A stretch of DNA of 64,000 nucleotides from Saccoglossus kowalevskii (lineage: Eukaryota > Hemichordata > Enteropneusta > Harrimaniidae): the NCBI RefSeq assembly GCF_000003605.2, contig NW_003155738.1, positions 328,899 through 392,898 on the forward strand, written 5' to 3'. The notes beneath the pieces were generated by a model that saw only the letters and a program-made list of their open reading frames with translations, searched no databases and was not told where the DNA came from. Shown here one piece after another: positions 35,680 to 48,295 of this stretch; the stretch's first letter is position 1, and each line of letters begins with the position of its first letter. Both the position numbers and the translations under genes were made by a program.

Positions 35680-36661
35680 TTCACATTTTGATGTTAATAT
35701 GTATGCTGATGATACAGCTTTTTATTTCAAGGACAAAGATAACGTTAAGGTCACAAGTGCTCTAAATGAAGATTTAAAAAATGTACATACATGGCTATGT
35801 GCCAACAAGCTCAGCCTTCATGTTGGCAAAACTAATTCTATACTGATATGTATTCACCAGAAAGTACGTCATTTACCAATAACTACCCTTAATGTAAAGT
35901 TAGATCAATCTAATTTAGAACAAGTTAGGGCTTTAAACTATCTTGGTGTTTCTATAGATACCCACCTCAACTTTGATGAACACTTTAACAGTATAAATAA
36001 AAATATAAATAGAGGTCTGGGCATTTTAAAACGCTGCTCTCCATTCACCCCTTTCCAAACATGTAAATCACTTTTTTATACTCTAATTTTACCATATATG
36101 GATTACTGTTCAACCGTGTGGTCAATATCTTCTGGTAAGAACATCTCCAGATTACAGAGACTACAAAATCGCGCAATGCGAATTATTTTGAAGGCTGGTC
36201 CTCGGACCCATATTGAGGACATGTTACGATGGATGAGTGTTAAACAGCGAATCCATTTTAATAAGATGGTTTTAATGTGGAGAGTGTCCCATAATTTGGC
36301 ACCTGGGTATCTTATTTCAAAATTTAAATATCTTAGAGAAGTGCACTCATATGACACAGTTTCAAGTGTTTCAAGTGACTTTAGGGTCCCATCTGGCCAC
36401 AAGTCCTCTCTCACTACTTCAGAGAATGGAACTCTCTCCCCCAGCAAATGTCTAATCACGATACGTTTGCTGGTTTTAAGAAGTCATGTTCTCAGTATAT
36501 TTTACAAAATACTGGTAAATTTTAAAAATATTCTAATGTAATTGTAGCTTGTATATTTGTATATATTTTTATAGCTTTTTTTCTGTATTGTATTTTAATG
36601 TAATATTTTAAATGGCTCCTTGTAAAACAGCATTTAGCTGACAGGATTCCTAATAAACTTT
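35680..36661 (+). mobile_element. 5'-truncated non-LTR retrotransposon (reverse transcriptase C-terminal part)
   Basis: The open frame reads through the reverse-transcriptase active-site motif YADDT at about 35701, then NYLGVSID, a Cys/Trp-rich thumb-like segment (PYMDYCSTVWS) and RLQRLQNRAMR, all typical of jockey/CR1-type LINEs. The N-terminal endonuclease and fingers are absent, as expected from incomplete reverse transcription. The frame is open to 36541, so insertion is relatively recent. The 3' tail ends in CCTAATAAACTTTGAA. The open frame starts at 35555, but the first 120 bases are probably host sequence. Confidence 0.85.
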
Positions 36662-37775
36662 GAACAAGATAATATTGACAATGAAAAACAAGATTTCTGT
36701 AGACGGTAATGTTTTCTTGGTATTCGGACACATATAATGAAATGTGTTACTGTGAAGCTTGCACAAAGCAGTTCACTATACAAATAGTGAAAATTAAATC
36801 AGAGGTACATCAGGATATTGCAGACAGAGCAGCGGCTACAGGTAAAACACAGTTGAGAGCAAAAGCAAGTTGCAAATGACCCATAGAAAACAGCACTACC
36901 TTATTGCTACAAGCTGTTGTTTTGTTTTTTTTCATTGTATTTGTGCTACGGACATACAAGAAATTGCCAAATTCAAACGTTACAGAAAAATGAAAATACA
37001 CCTACGTATTTACTTAGCCAAATAACCATAAAGCTGTATTGTATATTATCAGGTACTGTACCAGTTTTCTAACCCGTGTTTTTTCATGATGAAAATAATC
37101 ACAGGACTGCCGTACATTTGACGGCTCTGACTATCCGAATATTGAACAGAAAACAAATACATTTCATAATTTCGACGTAGTTTATAGCTCGCAAAAAAGA
37201 AAACAGCAATAGCGGTCAGGCGTAAAACAACTATACATCGCTGATTCAAGTGCCCTAGGAAAGCAGAAATTAGCATACGAATAGCTGAATCAGTGGACAG
37301 AAACGCAATGTATTCTGGGTAAAGCGATGTAAAACAGTGTCACACATCATGAAAAGAATAATCTGAGAGAAATGAAGATTTCCAGGTTTGCTGAAACTAA
37401 TAATTATCTACTTACAATGTTTAGGTTTTAGTATTTTAGCACAGTGTTAGTCTTGCTTTGTTAAATGCTGTAAATGAGTTTCCTTGTGTACTGTACCAGC
37501 TGTAGCAATTACATTAAAGACAAAAAACAATAGTCCTACACCTATCTACTCGTTTCATCATTTATGATGGCGTCTTGGTTTGTCTGGTTATTATTTAACA
37601 GCTAGTAATATCATAACTGAAGTATTATCATACCTGCCATTGTCAGTGATTGATTAATTTTGTTGAAATTTTGAATAATTCCCTTCATTATTCATGTCTT
37701 GCTACAACATTATTGGGAGTCAATGACAAGCAAACATGGCTAATTTAGCTATGAAAAGATACTGACATTTATATG

Positions 37776-38028
37776 CAGAGGCGGCGGCACGAAATTGTGC
37801 ATGGGTAGGCGATATCTGCTCTCCAACCCTCGCGCCAAAGGCGCGACCTTACTATGGGGATTCTGGGCATGCTTCTCCTTAAAATATTTGAAATCTATAC
37901 CCTCTGAAACGCTATTTCCGGCATTTTGACACAAATGGTTCCAGGTTTTTTTGAGGGGCGACGCCCTAAACATTTTTTCTAGGGAGCGACCGCCCCTCTG
38001 CCCCCGCCCCCGTGCCGCCGGCCGCTAC
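37776..38028. mobile_element. Small GC-rich hAT-like MITE
   Basis: A 253-bp block far richer in GC than its flanks. Its ends are imperfect inverted repeats (CAGAGGCGGCGGCACG against the complement of CGTGCCGCCGGCCGCTAC), and TTATATG occurs directly on both sides (37769-37775 and 38029-38035), as a target-site duplication of 7, or 8 with one mismatch. The CAG start and the size of the duplication suggest a hAT-derived non-autonomous element. Confidence 0.6.
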
Positions 38029-40137
38029 TTATATGGTGTATAATTAGAATAAAAATAACGTACCAGAAGGGAAATTTAATTTTTTTTTCTGTTGTCAAGT
38101 GGGAAACCATCAATTTTTGTTTCTTGAGCAATGAAATATATTGTAAGACTTGTCTGAAAAGGCGTGCCATCATGCTGATTAGTATAGAAAGTCAAATTTC
38201 TTATTCAATGTTGTTATGTGCCGGAAAAAATCACCATCATTCTGATATTATGTCATGAGACTCATTTTTCCATGCCTAACAGTCGTTATGTGGTACAGCT
38301 TGTCTGTGCACCAACCTGATAATAATCAGACTACACCAAAACAATACCGGTGAGCGGGTGTCCAGTAATATAAGCCCATTTTTTGAGCACAATTGCAGGA
38401 TTGTGTCGAAGATTACAATAATCTTATGAGTATGATTGGCAGAACTAGCATCATGTGATATTGTTTTTTTTAGGTTTCAATAACATTTTCCCTAATTTTT
38501 GTATGATGCCGGTTATAATTTGGGCTATTGTGGCTTAAACAACTTACTATACTACACTATACTATACCACTAAATTACTAAAAAACAGAAACGAATCAAT
38601 AATTATCCTGATACGCTCTAAGCAATACAAAATAATATATAACAAATATGGCTATATAAAAAATAAGTAATTTTCTCAAAATTTTTGTATGGTGTCACAG
38701 GTTCAACATAAGTGTTGGCTACCCGAAAATTAAAACACTAAATTCGGACAGTCACGTTTCACTGGTAAAATACTTCATAAAATAAACTCACAAAGGTGCT
38801 CGCATCAAAGCTGGTTAACGTCCAATCGCAGAGTCATTCTTCTTACCCTTTTGCGGGAGCCATTTCTATAGCACTCTTGACTATTTTTTGCGTGCTGGTA
38901 CGTGCTGAATAGTGACGTTATAAAACCAACATCGCAAAATATTTGTTCTCGGAGCGGTACTGAATTCTTTATTTTAAGGGAGATTCCTGTAGATCCCTAT
39001 CACTCAAGCTAAAGGCAGCATCGATGGCAAGAAAGTTAATGCAAATCTCACTGATTGGAAAGGGGACCCAACTTCGCGCACAGCTTCCCATACACGAACC
39101 AAAGAGATGGAAAACGTTCTGCGCATGCACAACCGGAAGTCAGCGCATTTTGTAGTGATGCATTATTATACATATGGACTGTGATGTAACTTATGTACGA
39201 TTAATATAGTATGTGCAAATACTTGACAGTATTGTACTGTAAGTCGATTATTATTTTTTTTGGTTATGAATGTTTTTTTGTTTTTTTTGTCAGACATGTT
39301 TCAATTTCAATCCACCAGTCAAATATCTGGCATGTACGTATGGTGTCACTGTCATATACAGTGTACGTTTGACATTTTGTTCATGTTTTGAATTGTAAAA
39401 CTTGAAAGTACCATGTATACCTATCAACTTTCATACCAGTGTGCCACTTAGAGTCCACTTTCAAACTAATAATTCTCCAGGCAGCCACGTTCGGTTCATG
39501 CTGACTTGCTGGATCAATTGGATATTGGTGGTAATTCTGACAAGTGTCAACGTTGAACAAAAATTATTGTCTATCAAATCTGTGTCAATTTTTAACATTT
39601 AGCATGTTGTTCGCTGAGTCATCCTGATATTGTCGGACAACTCCCCTTTTACCCAATACCGTCATTTTAGTATTAATTTAGGGAAAATACTTAAATACGT
39701 CTTCTCAAAACATCCCTTTTGCAAAAACTGTTATCTACGCATATAAATGTCATATTCCACACCTCTTTGTTTTCCGTTTTGATCCCTTACCCTGCAACTG
39801 CCTAACACGACATACAACTACCTCAAATTATATACTCCTAGACTGAACAAGCACAACCTTTCTTAATCAACAAGACATTGGGACTCCCTGCTTTCTTGCA
39901 TTCAAATCAATAACAAACTGACAGATTTTCAGAAAACATTAAATAATCATTTTTTTTATTTATTACATATTTATGTCATGAATAGAATATATCGAATATT
40001 TTTTTCTTAGAATATGAGAAATGTTGGCTCCAAAACCGAATTAGTTGAAATGAAATAAATCTCTGATAGACATTGGAAGATTATTACTGTTTTTCTGGCG
40101 TGTAGATCAAATCACCTACTTTGGTGACGGTTCATTT

Positions 40138-40300
40138 CTAACTAGATGTAAAACCATTATTATTACAAATAGATTGTGAAGGAATGCCGGAAGCATCGGT
40201 GTTAACCTTATGGCGTTTATCCAAAGAATTCCAAGACTTCAAAAGATCAGAATAAAATGTAGGTCTATGAAAGGACAAAATATCAATAGTGGTTGACAGT
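40138..40300 (-). mobile_element. Degraded LINE fragment
   Basis: The minus-strand reading frame shows PTFYSDLLKSWNSL and, after a short gap, ICNNNGF. This resembles the conserved linker before the reverse transcriptase of L1-like elements (FY..LL..W, then QPLWNN). No other part of an element was found nearby. Confidence 0.45.
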
Positions 40301-41239
40301 AACTTATATGAGTGTTTGAGTTTACCTACTTGGGTGAAGCAATAATAGGTGAAATTGAAGCAAATGTAGACTAAATATAAACATATTTGAACGTATTTAA
40401 TGCGCATTGCTTTAATTGTGCTGAATAGATGAACAACATGTTGACATATCATTTCCGAATGGAGATCCAATGTCGCCCATGCCCTTAGACGTTCACAATA
40501 AAGACTGAATGTAATTAAGTGTCAATAGGCGGGGAAAGACTGATTAAACGGTATAACGAATACGAAGATATAACCTTACTAACAAATAACGTGTGTCCTT
40601 TATACGACTTGCCTCGCGAAAAGCGGGGCCACTACTAAAATTTACCTTCAGCTGTTCAGCTTGGTCCTGTATTTAGCGTAAACATTTTTGTTACAAGAAT
40701 AAAAAAAAACGAGTAGCACGCCTCTGAGCGACCCACAGGCAACACGATTCTAAGTTCTATATCATCTGCATATGTAATAAGTTTAGTGTTTTAACTATTA
40801 CTGTTAGAAGTAGCCAGCCAAGTGACTTTTATTTTATCAAGAAAATGTTCAATACACAGAACATAGAGTTGAGCGGACAGGGAACGGTCTTGTATCATAT
40901 CCGAGCTGATGGAAGGGATGCAACCAGAGAGTTATTTATTAGTATATATATTAAACCAATAATATTAATAAAATAGTCACCGTAGCCGAATACTTTCAAT
41001 AATATAATTCCCATTAGCATAATCAACGCAGTCGCATCGCGCAGTGCAAACAACTGCCAGAATGCTTGGTTTTCATTGCTCACCGCATTTGATGTGATGG
41101 GACAGGAAGTAACTGGTGCTCCTTTGACAGTTGGTGTTTTAAGATGTAAAATATGCAGCAATCAATATATAAATGTCACATTCCCTAGCTCTAACAAGAA
41201 CTATATGGCCTTGGATAACACAACTAGATGATTACATTT

Positions 41240-41900
41240 GAAAATACTAAGCCTTATTGAAATGCAATACGATATAGATAGAAAATTATCATGCATAGAT
41301 TTCAACCCAGGACTAATTAGGTTTGTGCATTATTCCAGGGCACATATGTGCCATGTTCCATTGTAATGTGATGGTTGATTCTTAAACTGGTGGAAAGCTG
41401 ACAAGCAATTTATTATGCAAATGTGGTAGTTACTATAGATGTATATACATCCATAACTAATTAGATTGTTCCATTGTCCTAGCGTATTCATGTACTAAGA
41501 TTCATTGAAATTAAGATAAGTACTTGAGAAATTGATAGAAAAACGGAAAACTGTAAACAGGATGTAAAATGAATAAAGTTTGTACAATGTTACAAACCAT
41601 CTATGTACAAGGTTTCATTGAAATTATTATTAGTACTCAAGATATCAGTGGAAAAACTGAAAATTACTAATCAATATGTAAATCACGTAATATTAATACC
41701 CAAAACTAATCTATCCACCCATTGTCCCTGATCATTTATGTACCAAGCGTCATCATTCTTTAGATATCAGTGGAATTGGTGAATTGTAATCCAAATAGAT
41801 AAATAATATGCTTGGATTTCAACCATAACCTAATCAAGTCTGCGCTTAGTCCAGAGCATCTTTGCATAAAGCTTCATCAAAAACCAAAGCTTCATCAACA
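41240..41900. repeat. Diverged tandem units
   Basis: Similar phrases recur at about 140-150 base spacing: a CATTGTCC..TTCATGTAC block, ATTGAAATTA, GTACT.GAGAAAT and AAAACTG..AATTGTAA-like ends near 41260, 41460, 41590 and 41720. The units are strongly diverged. Confidence 0.4.
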
Positions 41901-44900
41901 ACCAACATATATATCTTTATATACTCGCTAATAATTGTAAACAAGACTGTACCGGGAAGAAAACATAATGCAATTGAGCTAACACCCAGTGCAACTTACA
42001 GTTTGTATGCTGCCACGTCACGAAGCTGTAAGTTTAGTTAATATAGTGGCTATATTATGACATAATGAGTCGTTGCTGAGTGTGAAACGAATTCATTTGT
42101 ATACTGACTTTGTACAAAATCACACAGAGAAGTGTTGATGTTACTAGAGATGGTAGAAAGGGCTTGATAAATATGACATGCATATGTACCTGAGTATGCA
42201 TGATCCTGATAAAAAGTTTGAATGAAATCAACTTTAATTTCAAAGAAACGGGCCAAGAAAGATTTTAGATAAAAGAATAGCCATCAATTCAACACATTTG
42301 ATCAACCTACAGATTCATCTACGTGTATAGTATTTGTGTTCAAATTGAATCATGCGATAATCTAGTGAAGAATTAGTATAGACATGAATAAAAACAAAAT
42401 AGCCACTAGCTGGCTGTTTTTGTTTAAATCTCAAAAACAATCACCTGTATATGTATTACCCTGATACATAGTCCTGTTCATCGCCAAGAGATAGTTCTGA
42501 ACATGATTAAGTCTCAGAATTTACCACATTTTATAATCAAAATGGATGCCAGTTAGCCAAGTTTAATCAAATCAATGTGCTTATGGTATTTGTATTAAAT
42601 TTGAATGTGATTGATCACAGCATGTCTGTGAAATTTATTTATTTATTTATTTGAATAGTATTGAGGTACAACTTGTTTAAATATATGTATGTATATTTAT
42701 CTATGTTAACTATATCGTTGATATATTTATTTTATTTTCGTTTTTTAGTCTTTTTATAGCTGACATTTCATACAAGCCATAACACCATATATAAATATAA
42801 GCATCTTCTTATGTCTGGATCTAAGGGAAGGGTATTCTTGTTTCAAACAGCAACATCAATACGTTTCTGAGGTCCACTTTGACGGATTTATTTAACACAA
42901 TTGTTTAACACAATCGCATAGTATGAGACTTTGTTTCAGTATATGATGACTTTGTTTCACATTATTCACCCTTCCTCAAATGTTACAGCAGCCGAATACA
43001 ATATGAAGGCTTTTGTAAAAAATACTCCTTGCCCATTAGCGCTACTATGACGTAAATGTGTATAGAAGACGTTCATAATGTCAAGATTGTTTTGCAGTCG
43101 CCCGCCAATAAAAAAAATATATTTCAGTGAATCCCTATTTTCTGAATGACGAGCTACTGTATAACACAATACAGTATTTTTTATTTGAACGACAATGCTT
43201 ACGGAACGGCACGTATTAATTTATTTATTTACTTATTTGTTTGTGTTTATTTACTAACAAAATATTTATTTATTTATCATATTATTAACTTAAATGTCCT
43301 TGATGTAGAGAGATCCAGAGTGTGACAAATTGAAACTATCACACCATATGTTGGAACCTGTCGTTATGAATTATTGTTAAAAGGTTGGTGAATGTAAACA
43401 TAAATACGTTACATGCATTGAGTAGTTGCACATCAATTTATATAAAAGAATATTAATACCAATACTATATTGTTATAAATTCTATTTCCAGAATATGGAA
43501 AAACTCTCTCTGACGAATCTGAAGAAAAGGATGATGCAATTGCTATGTCAAATCATGTACAATGCAGTCGTTTACCATTAAGCGGTATTTGACCATTGAC
43601 TTTTTGTTTCACGTGAATCTCACAGTTCAGTTTTATTTCTACATAAGTTATGCAGCTATTCTCCACCGCTGCCTAAAGATGCAATGAGAGTAAACGAGCC
43701 ATGGTAATTTGACTTTTGAATTCTAGTAAATATAGTGTGTTTGCGCTCACCACCGTGGTACGGCCAATGTCTATATAGTCAATGTACATAATGTATGATT
43801 TGAACAATCGAACCGAATCTGTGAATCAATTAATGTTCATGTATATGAGTGAGTATGTACAAGAATTTATTTTGGATAGATAAGCAAATAGGCATAAAGT
43901 ACATTTACGTTGGGGCATCATATGTGAAATTGATATATTATAAAAAAATAAATAAAAATATGTTTACAATATTATTAACACACACGATATCAAACCAGAT
44001 TATAGATACAGTCTTCCAAACGATTAAATATATTTTTGTTTTTCTCACGGGAACGCATTTTCCCAAACTCAACAATGTTGTTAACAGGTATTATAAATCT
44101 CGGATGTATGTAGTGCATAAATTTCCCACAAAATACACTTACAAAACACGTATTTGCTGTGCTACATGATAAGCTGGATGTACTAACTTTATTTTGTAAC
44201 AACTATAATTAATATTGATCAACAATATATCAAAATAGTATGTCAATACTGGAAAATATCGTGGGAAACTAGCTTCTTTTAGTATGATTGACCTTCCTTT
44301 TTTTACTAAATCTTTCACTACAAAAAAGCTTGAAAATGTTTTCTAGGAAATGTGTGAGATAATGCCTTAACATGCATGTCACTGTTATATAAATATATTA
44401 CTTTGTCTCAACTAATTGACAGTTTAATGATATGCTGCTAACTTGTAAGATTCGCAAGATGAGGTCAATGCGGTATAAAGCTATTGGCAGATTCAATATC
44501 AAGAACATATTACAGGTAATCATGTTGATAATTAAAACCTGTGTTTCCACATTAACATTCAATATAACACATTGTACGTGGTATTACTCGCCCGAGTGCC
44601 TGGGTGTGTTTCTAAGTCCGAGTAGACGTTTTTGATATGCACACTTCTTGGCGTTGCTGCGACCATATCGTGGACATCAGCTGGTTACGATTCATCAACA
44701 AAATGCGGGTTTCAATCATACAGGCAGATAATAGGAATATGATATTTTATGTGTACTTAGCACCCCATTGAAATGTACTATATCATTTATATAGTTATAT
44801 AGAAACTGTTGTTAAATGTCTACTAAATCGAGCATTAAAAACATGATTGATTAAACAATTTTGTTGTATGAATATTATGATCTTTACTGTTCGATAACAC

Positions 44901-47140
44901 AAAGGCAATAGTATTAAACAAGATATACAAATCACTCAACGTAAACTCAAATGGCATTTATTGGTGTAAGTTGTTAATCAACACGTACATAGAATTTTAT
45001 AAATGTGGTATTATTCTGTGTAGGTAACATCGCTTTCAGAAAATGTGTTCGAAGTCGCAACGACGCAAAATGTAATCTCACTCGAAGCGAGGTCAGAGGA
45101 TGAGAGAAATCAATGGCAAGCGGTAAGTCAGTATGATATATTAGCATTATGTATTACAACCACCGCCAGAAATGTTGATTTATAGATATAAACCCATAGT
45201 TTGAGTTAGGGCCGAGTATATTGCACGAGGGCATTGCGAAAACTCATTAAAAAGGATAAATTACAGTAACAGCGTTTATGATAACCATGTAATCACTGCC
45301 ATAAAACACTCATTTCAATACAGGTTAAATTTGTGCATGGCATGCTTGACTTTCAATTTAAAGTACATTATATGTTAGAGTTTGTGAATTACAAAAGGAA
45401 TTGAGTAAATGCTTTTAAAGATTTTTAAAATCGTTTAGGAGACAAAATGAAATTAACGACAGTTAGTAGAACTATATTCAAAATTACAGAAACACACTAA
45501 ATTGATAGAAGAACCATCAGCACCATCTTAAAATTAAAATGCAGCTAAGAATAAACCTGCTTCTACTAGAGTGTCTAACCTTTCACGTGAAGTGTGCACA
45601 GATTTACGTAGTGTTTGTCGTTTTTTAAATGCTGTAAACTGTAGAGCTGTACAATATATACCAATGAACTGGGTTCTTTCGCTAGGCAATCCGAGACGTT
45701 ATATACAAATACAAGAAGAAGTCTTTCGTGGTGCAGTGTAATTCATGCCGAGAAGACCTTGGGACTTCGGAAGGTCAATGCGCTTGTACTTCTTATGGAT
45801 GGGTATGTTGTGACGTTCAAAACACCCTACAATTTTCCACTCTGTAAGATATAGTTATGCGAAGATAGTCATAGTCGTGACCGATCACATACAACGTCTC
45901 CAAATATATATTTTAATACGGAATTCTAGAGTGCGCTGCTTGCATGATGTTTTAAAGTTTTAATGTAATTGTCTTTTTACAGAAGCAGTGCAGCAAATGC
46001 TGTACTGTCTACGAGTCGGCTGATAACGAGGTAATTACCTCATTATGCCACGTTTGCTCTATGGAGCAGCAACATGAGATGGAACAGGACGAAGTTGACG
46101 GAAATACTGGTATTCCGATCGAGGTACATTTACCGAATTGCAGTGGATAGTAACTGGAAGATTTGTAAAGTGTTTCTGATACTGTTAGCACGTAATAATT
46201 GGCAATGCAGTGAGTCATTTATTTCAAAAACAATGCACCACGAAATGTCGGGAATTTGTGCAACGGTTTGCTTACAATTTAGAAGCTAGAAATCGTTCGT
46301 GTGGTTAGGGAGTCAGTTGACGACGCTATCTAGCATATGGCATGCGATTAATTTGCAGATAAAAGTGTCCTGGATCTGTGAACGTGAATAATAACGGGTT
46401 TGTTATTTATGATATTTACAAATCTGGGCAAACATTCGAATATTTTATGATTTACGCGCCGTTGCAATACACAGTATTATAATAATGAACATTAATAAAC
46501 CAACACCACATTTACGACACGGTTTTTGGAAGCATGTGTGAATGTACATTTACAGAGCTAATATTAAATTTTAAAATCCGTTAACATATTCTTATGCTTA
46601 TTTGTGCTTGAATGTTACCAATTTCAAGCATGTCAATCACTTTAATTAATTTTTTGAAACATCATAGATACTTAGTAAAGCACCTATCAAACAAGCTGAG
46701 GATGGCGATAATAAATGTGATGAGATGGCTGGATCGTTGTATTACATTACAACTTACGCAGAGAGTGCATTTGGTGACTGGACAGAGACATGGTTTTCAA
46801 AATAGGATAGGATGTATTATACCCTGTGCAATGTCGTGACATGATTACACGCGGAAACTGAGGATGACACAATGACTACAACTGACCCGTTCTGATAAAT
46901 CCGCGTCATAAAGTGTAATAGTACTAATGTACATGTAAATCTGCATCTCAATATTCAACAGCGCGTAGTAATATGATGATATTGTACGGGGTATCGGTAA
47001 CCCACCTTATTAACAAATGGGAATTCCAAATGTGGAACGATTACGCGGTATTTTCAAGATGGCGGACATGTTTGATATCAAAATTCTTGGCAATAACGTT
47101 TCAATAGATTTCATCATTATTTATACCCCAAATAATATGA

Positions 47141-47266
47141 CAGAACCCCACACCCTCCCCGTGGCTTTCGTTGCGTATGGAAGTTATTTTCACGAGTGAT
47201 GCGGTGTATCCTGCGGCCGTACTTTCACGAGCGAAGCGAAAGCCACGGGGAGGGTGTGGGGTTCTG
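47141..47266. repeat. Perfect 30-bp inverted repeat (hairpin)
   Basis: The arm 47141-47170, starting CAGAACCCCACACCC, is exactly complementary to 47237-47266. The 66-base loop holds repeated TTCACGAG words. It lies where the pseudogene copy stops matching its parent, so it probably marks one terminus of the inserted block to the right. Confidence 0.85.
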
Positions 47267-47276
47267 TTATTATTAC

Positions 47277-48031
47277 ATATGTTCCATGTTTGATTATTTC
47301 ATATTAAAGAAAGAACGTGCAACCAACCGGGATGGAATATTAGGTCGGAAACCCCATTGCCCATTAATATGTTCCAATATAGTGTTACGCCCTAGCAACG
47401 CGTGTCAGTGTAGAACGCGCCCGAAGAACGCGTGTCACTGTTTGTTTGAAAATAAAATAATCAGACGTCTAATCTGAGTCACTGTCCGAATAAATAACCC
47501 GTGGACGTTTAGTTGGGACCACGACAGAACCAGAACTTGAACTGGACGACTATGATACACAGTTTATGTTGAAGTTAAAAGTTCCTCCACAGAATTGTGC
47601 ATTGGTAAACATGCCGTGCAACTGCGGTACTCCACTGACGGGATGACTTTCGTCGACAGCGGTCGTCGCTGAGCTGCACGCTACAACTTCGTGTGTGACG
47701 TTGCTTGCTGGTCGTGGATTGACTGAGTCTTGGTTACCGGTTAAAATGTTGCTCATTTGGCGTTGGTAATCTTTATTTGGAACTGAGTAACGCCGCGACG
47801 TCGCCAGCAGAAATCTCCTGGTATCTCGATGTTGATGATTGTGGCTCCATAGTAATCGCTGATTTTACGGCGGGTGGATCTTCCGAGAGCACTGCAAGGT
47901 TTATAAAACTCAGTTTCCAGGTGGTCAACATACATTAAGTTCTCCCAATCGTAGTATTCCATGAGATGTACACCTAACATGCCAAAAATGTTGCTGAACG
48001 ATTTGAACCGGACAAAAATAGCAGACGAAAA
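47277..48031 (-). mobile_element. GC-richer insertion with overlapping unidentified reading frames
   Basis: Between the hairpin and the N gap the sequence is absent from the parental copy and is richer in GC. On the minus strand one frame (running into the gap, ending at 47753) is followed by a 68-codon frame (47756-47550) whose ATG overlaps the previous stop as ATGA. Past its stop the same frame continues with a Ser-rich then Lys/Arg and Ser-Asp-rich tail to about 47475. No domain is recognised. A DNA transposon or an endogenous small DNA virus fragment are both possible; neither is established. Confidence 0.4.
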
Positions 48032-48295
48032 NNNNNNNNNNNNNNNNNNNNNNNNNNNNNNNNNNNNNNNNNNNNNNNNNNNNNNNNNNNNNNNNNNNNN
48101 NNNNNNNNNNNNNNNNNNNNNNNNNNNNNNNNNNNNNNNNNNNNNNNNNNNNNNNNNNNNNNNNNNNNNNNNNNNNNNNNNNNNNNNNNNNNNNNNNNNN
48201 NNNNNNNNNNNNNNNNNNNNNNNNNNNNNNNNNNNNNNNNNNNNNNNNNNNNNNNNNNNNNNNNNNNNNNNNNNNNNNNNNNNNNNNNNNNNNNN
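48032..48295. other. Assembly gap (N)
   Basis: Run of N. Reading frames spanning it are artefacts. The gap lies within the insertion that interrupts the pseudogene copy, so its true length may be larger and may hide a second hairpin. Confidence 0.99.

Larger units (their letters stand above)
36662..42651. other. Gene-poor, repeat-rich interval
   Basis: No gene is seen. It contains the small MITE at 37776, a LINE scrap at 40138 and degenerate repeats at 41240-41900, listed separately. A TTTA-type simple repeat at 42636-42655 adjoins the left edge of the duplicated segment. Confidence 0.5.
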
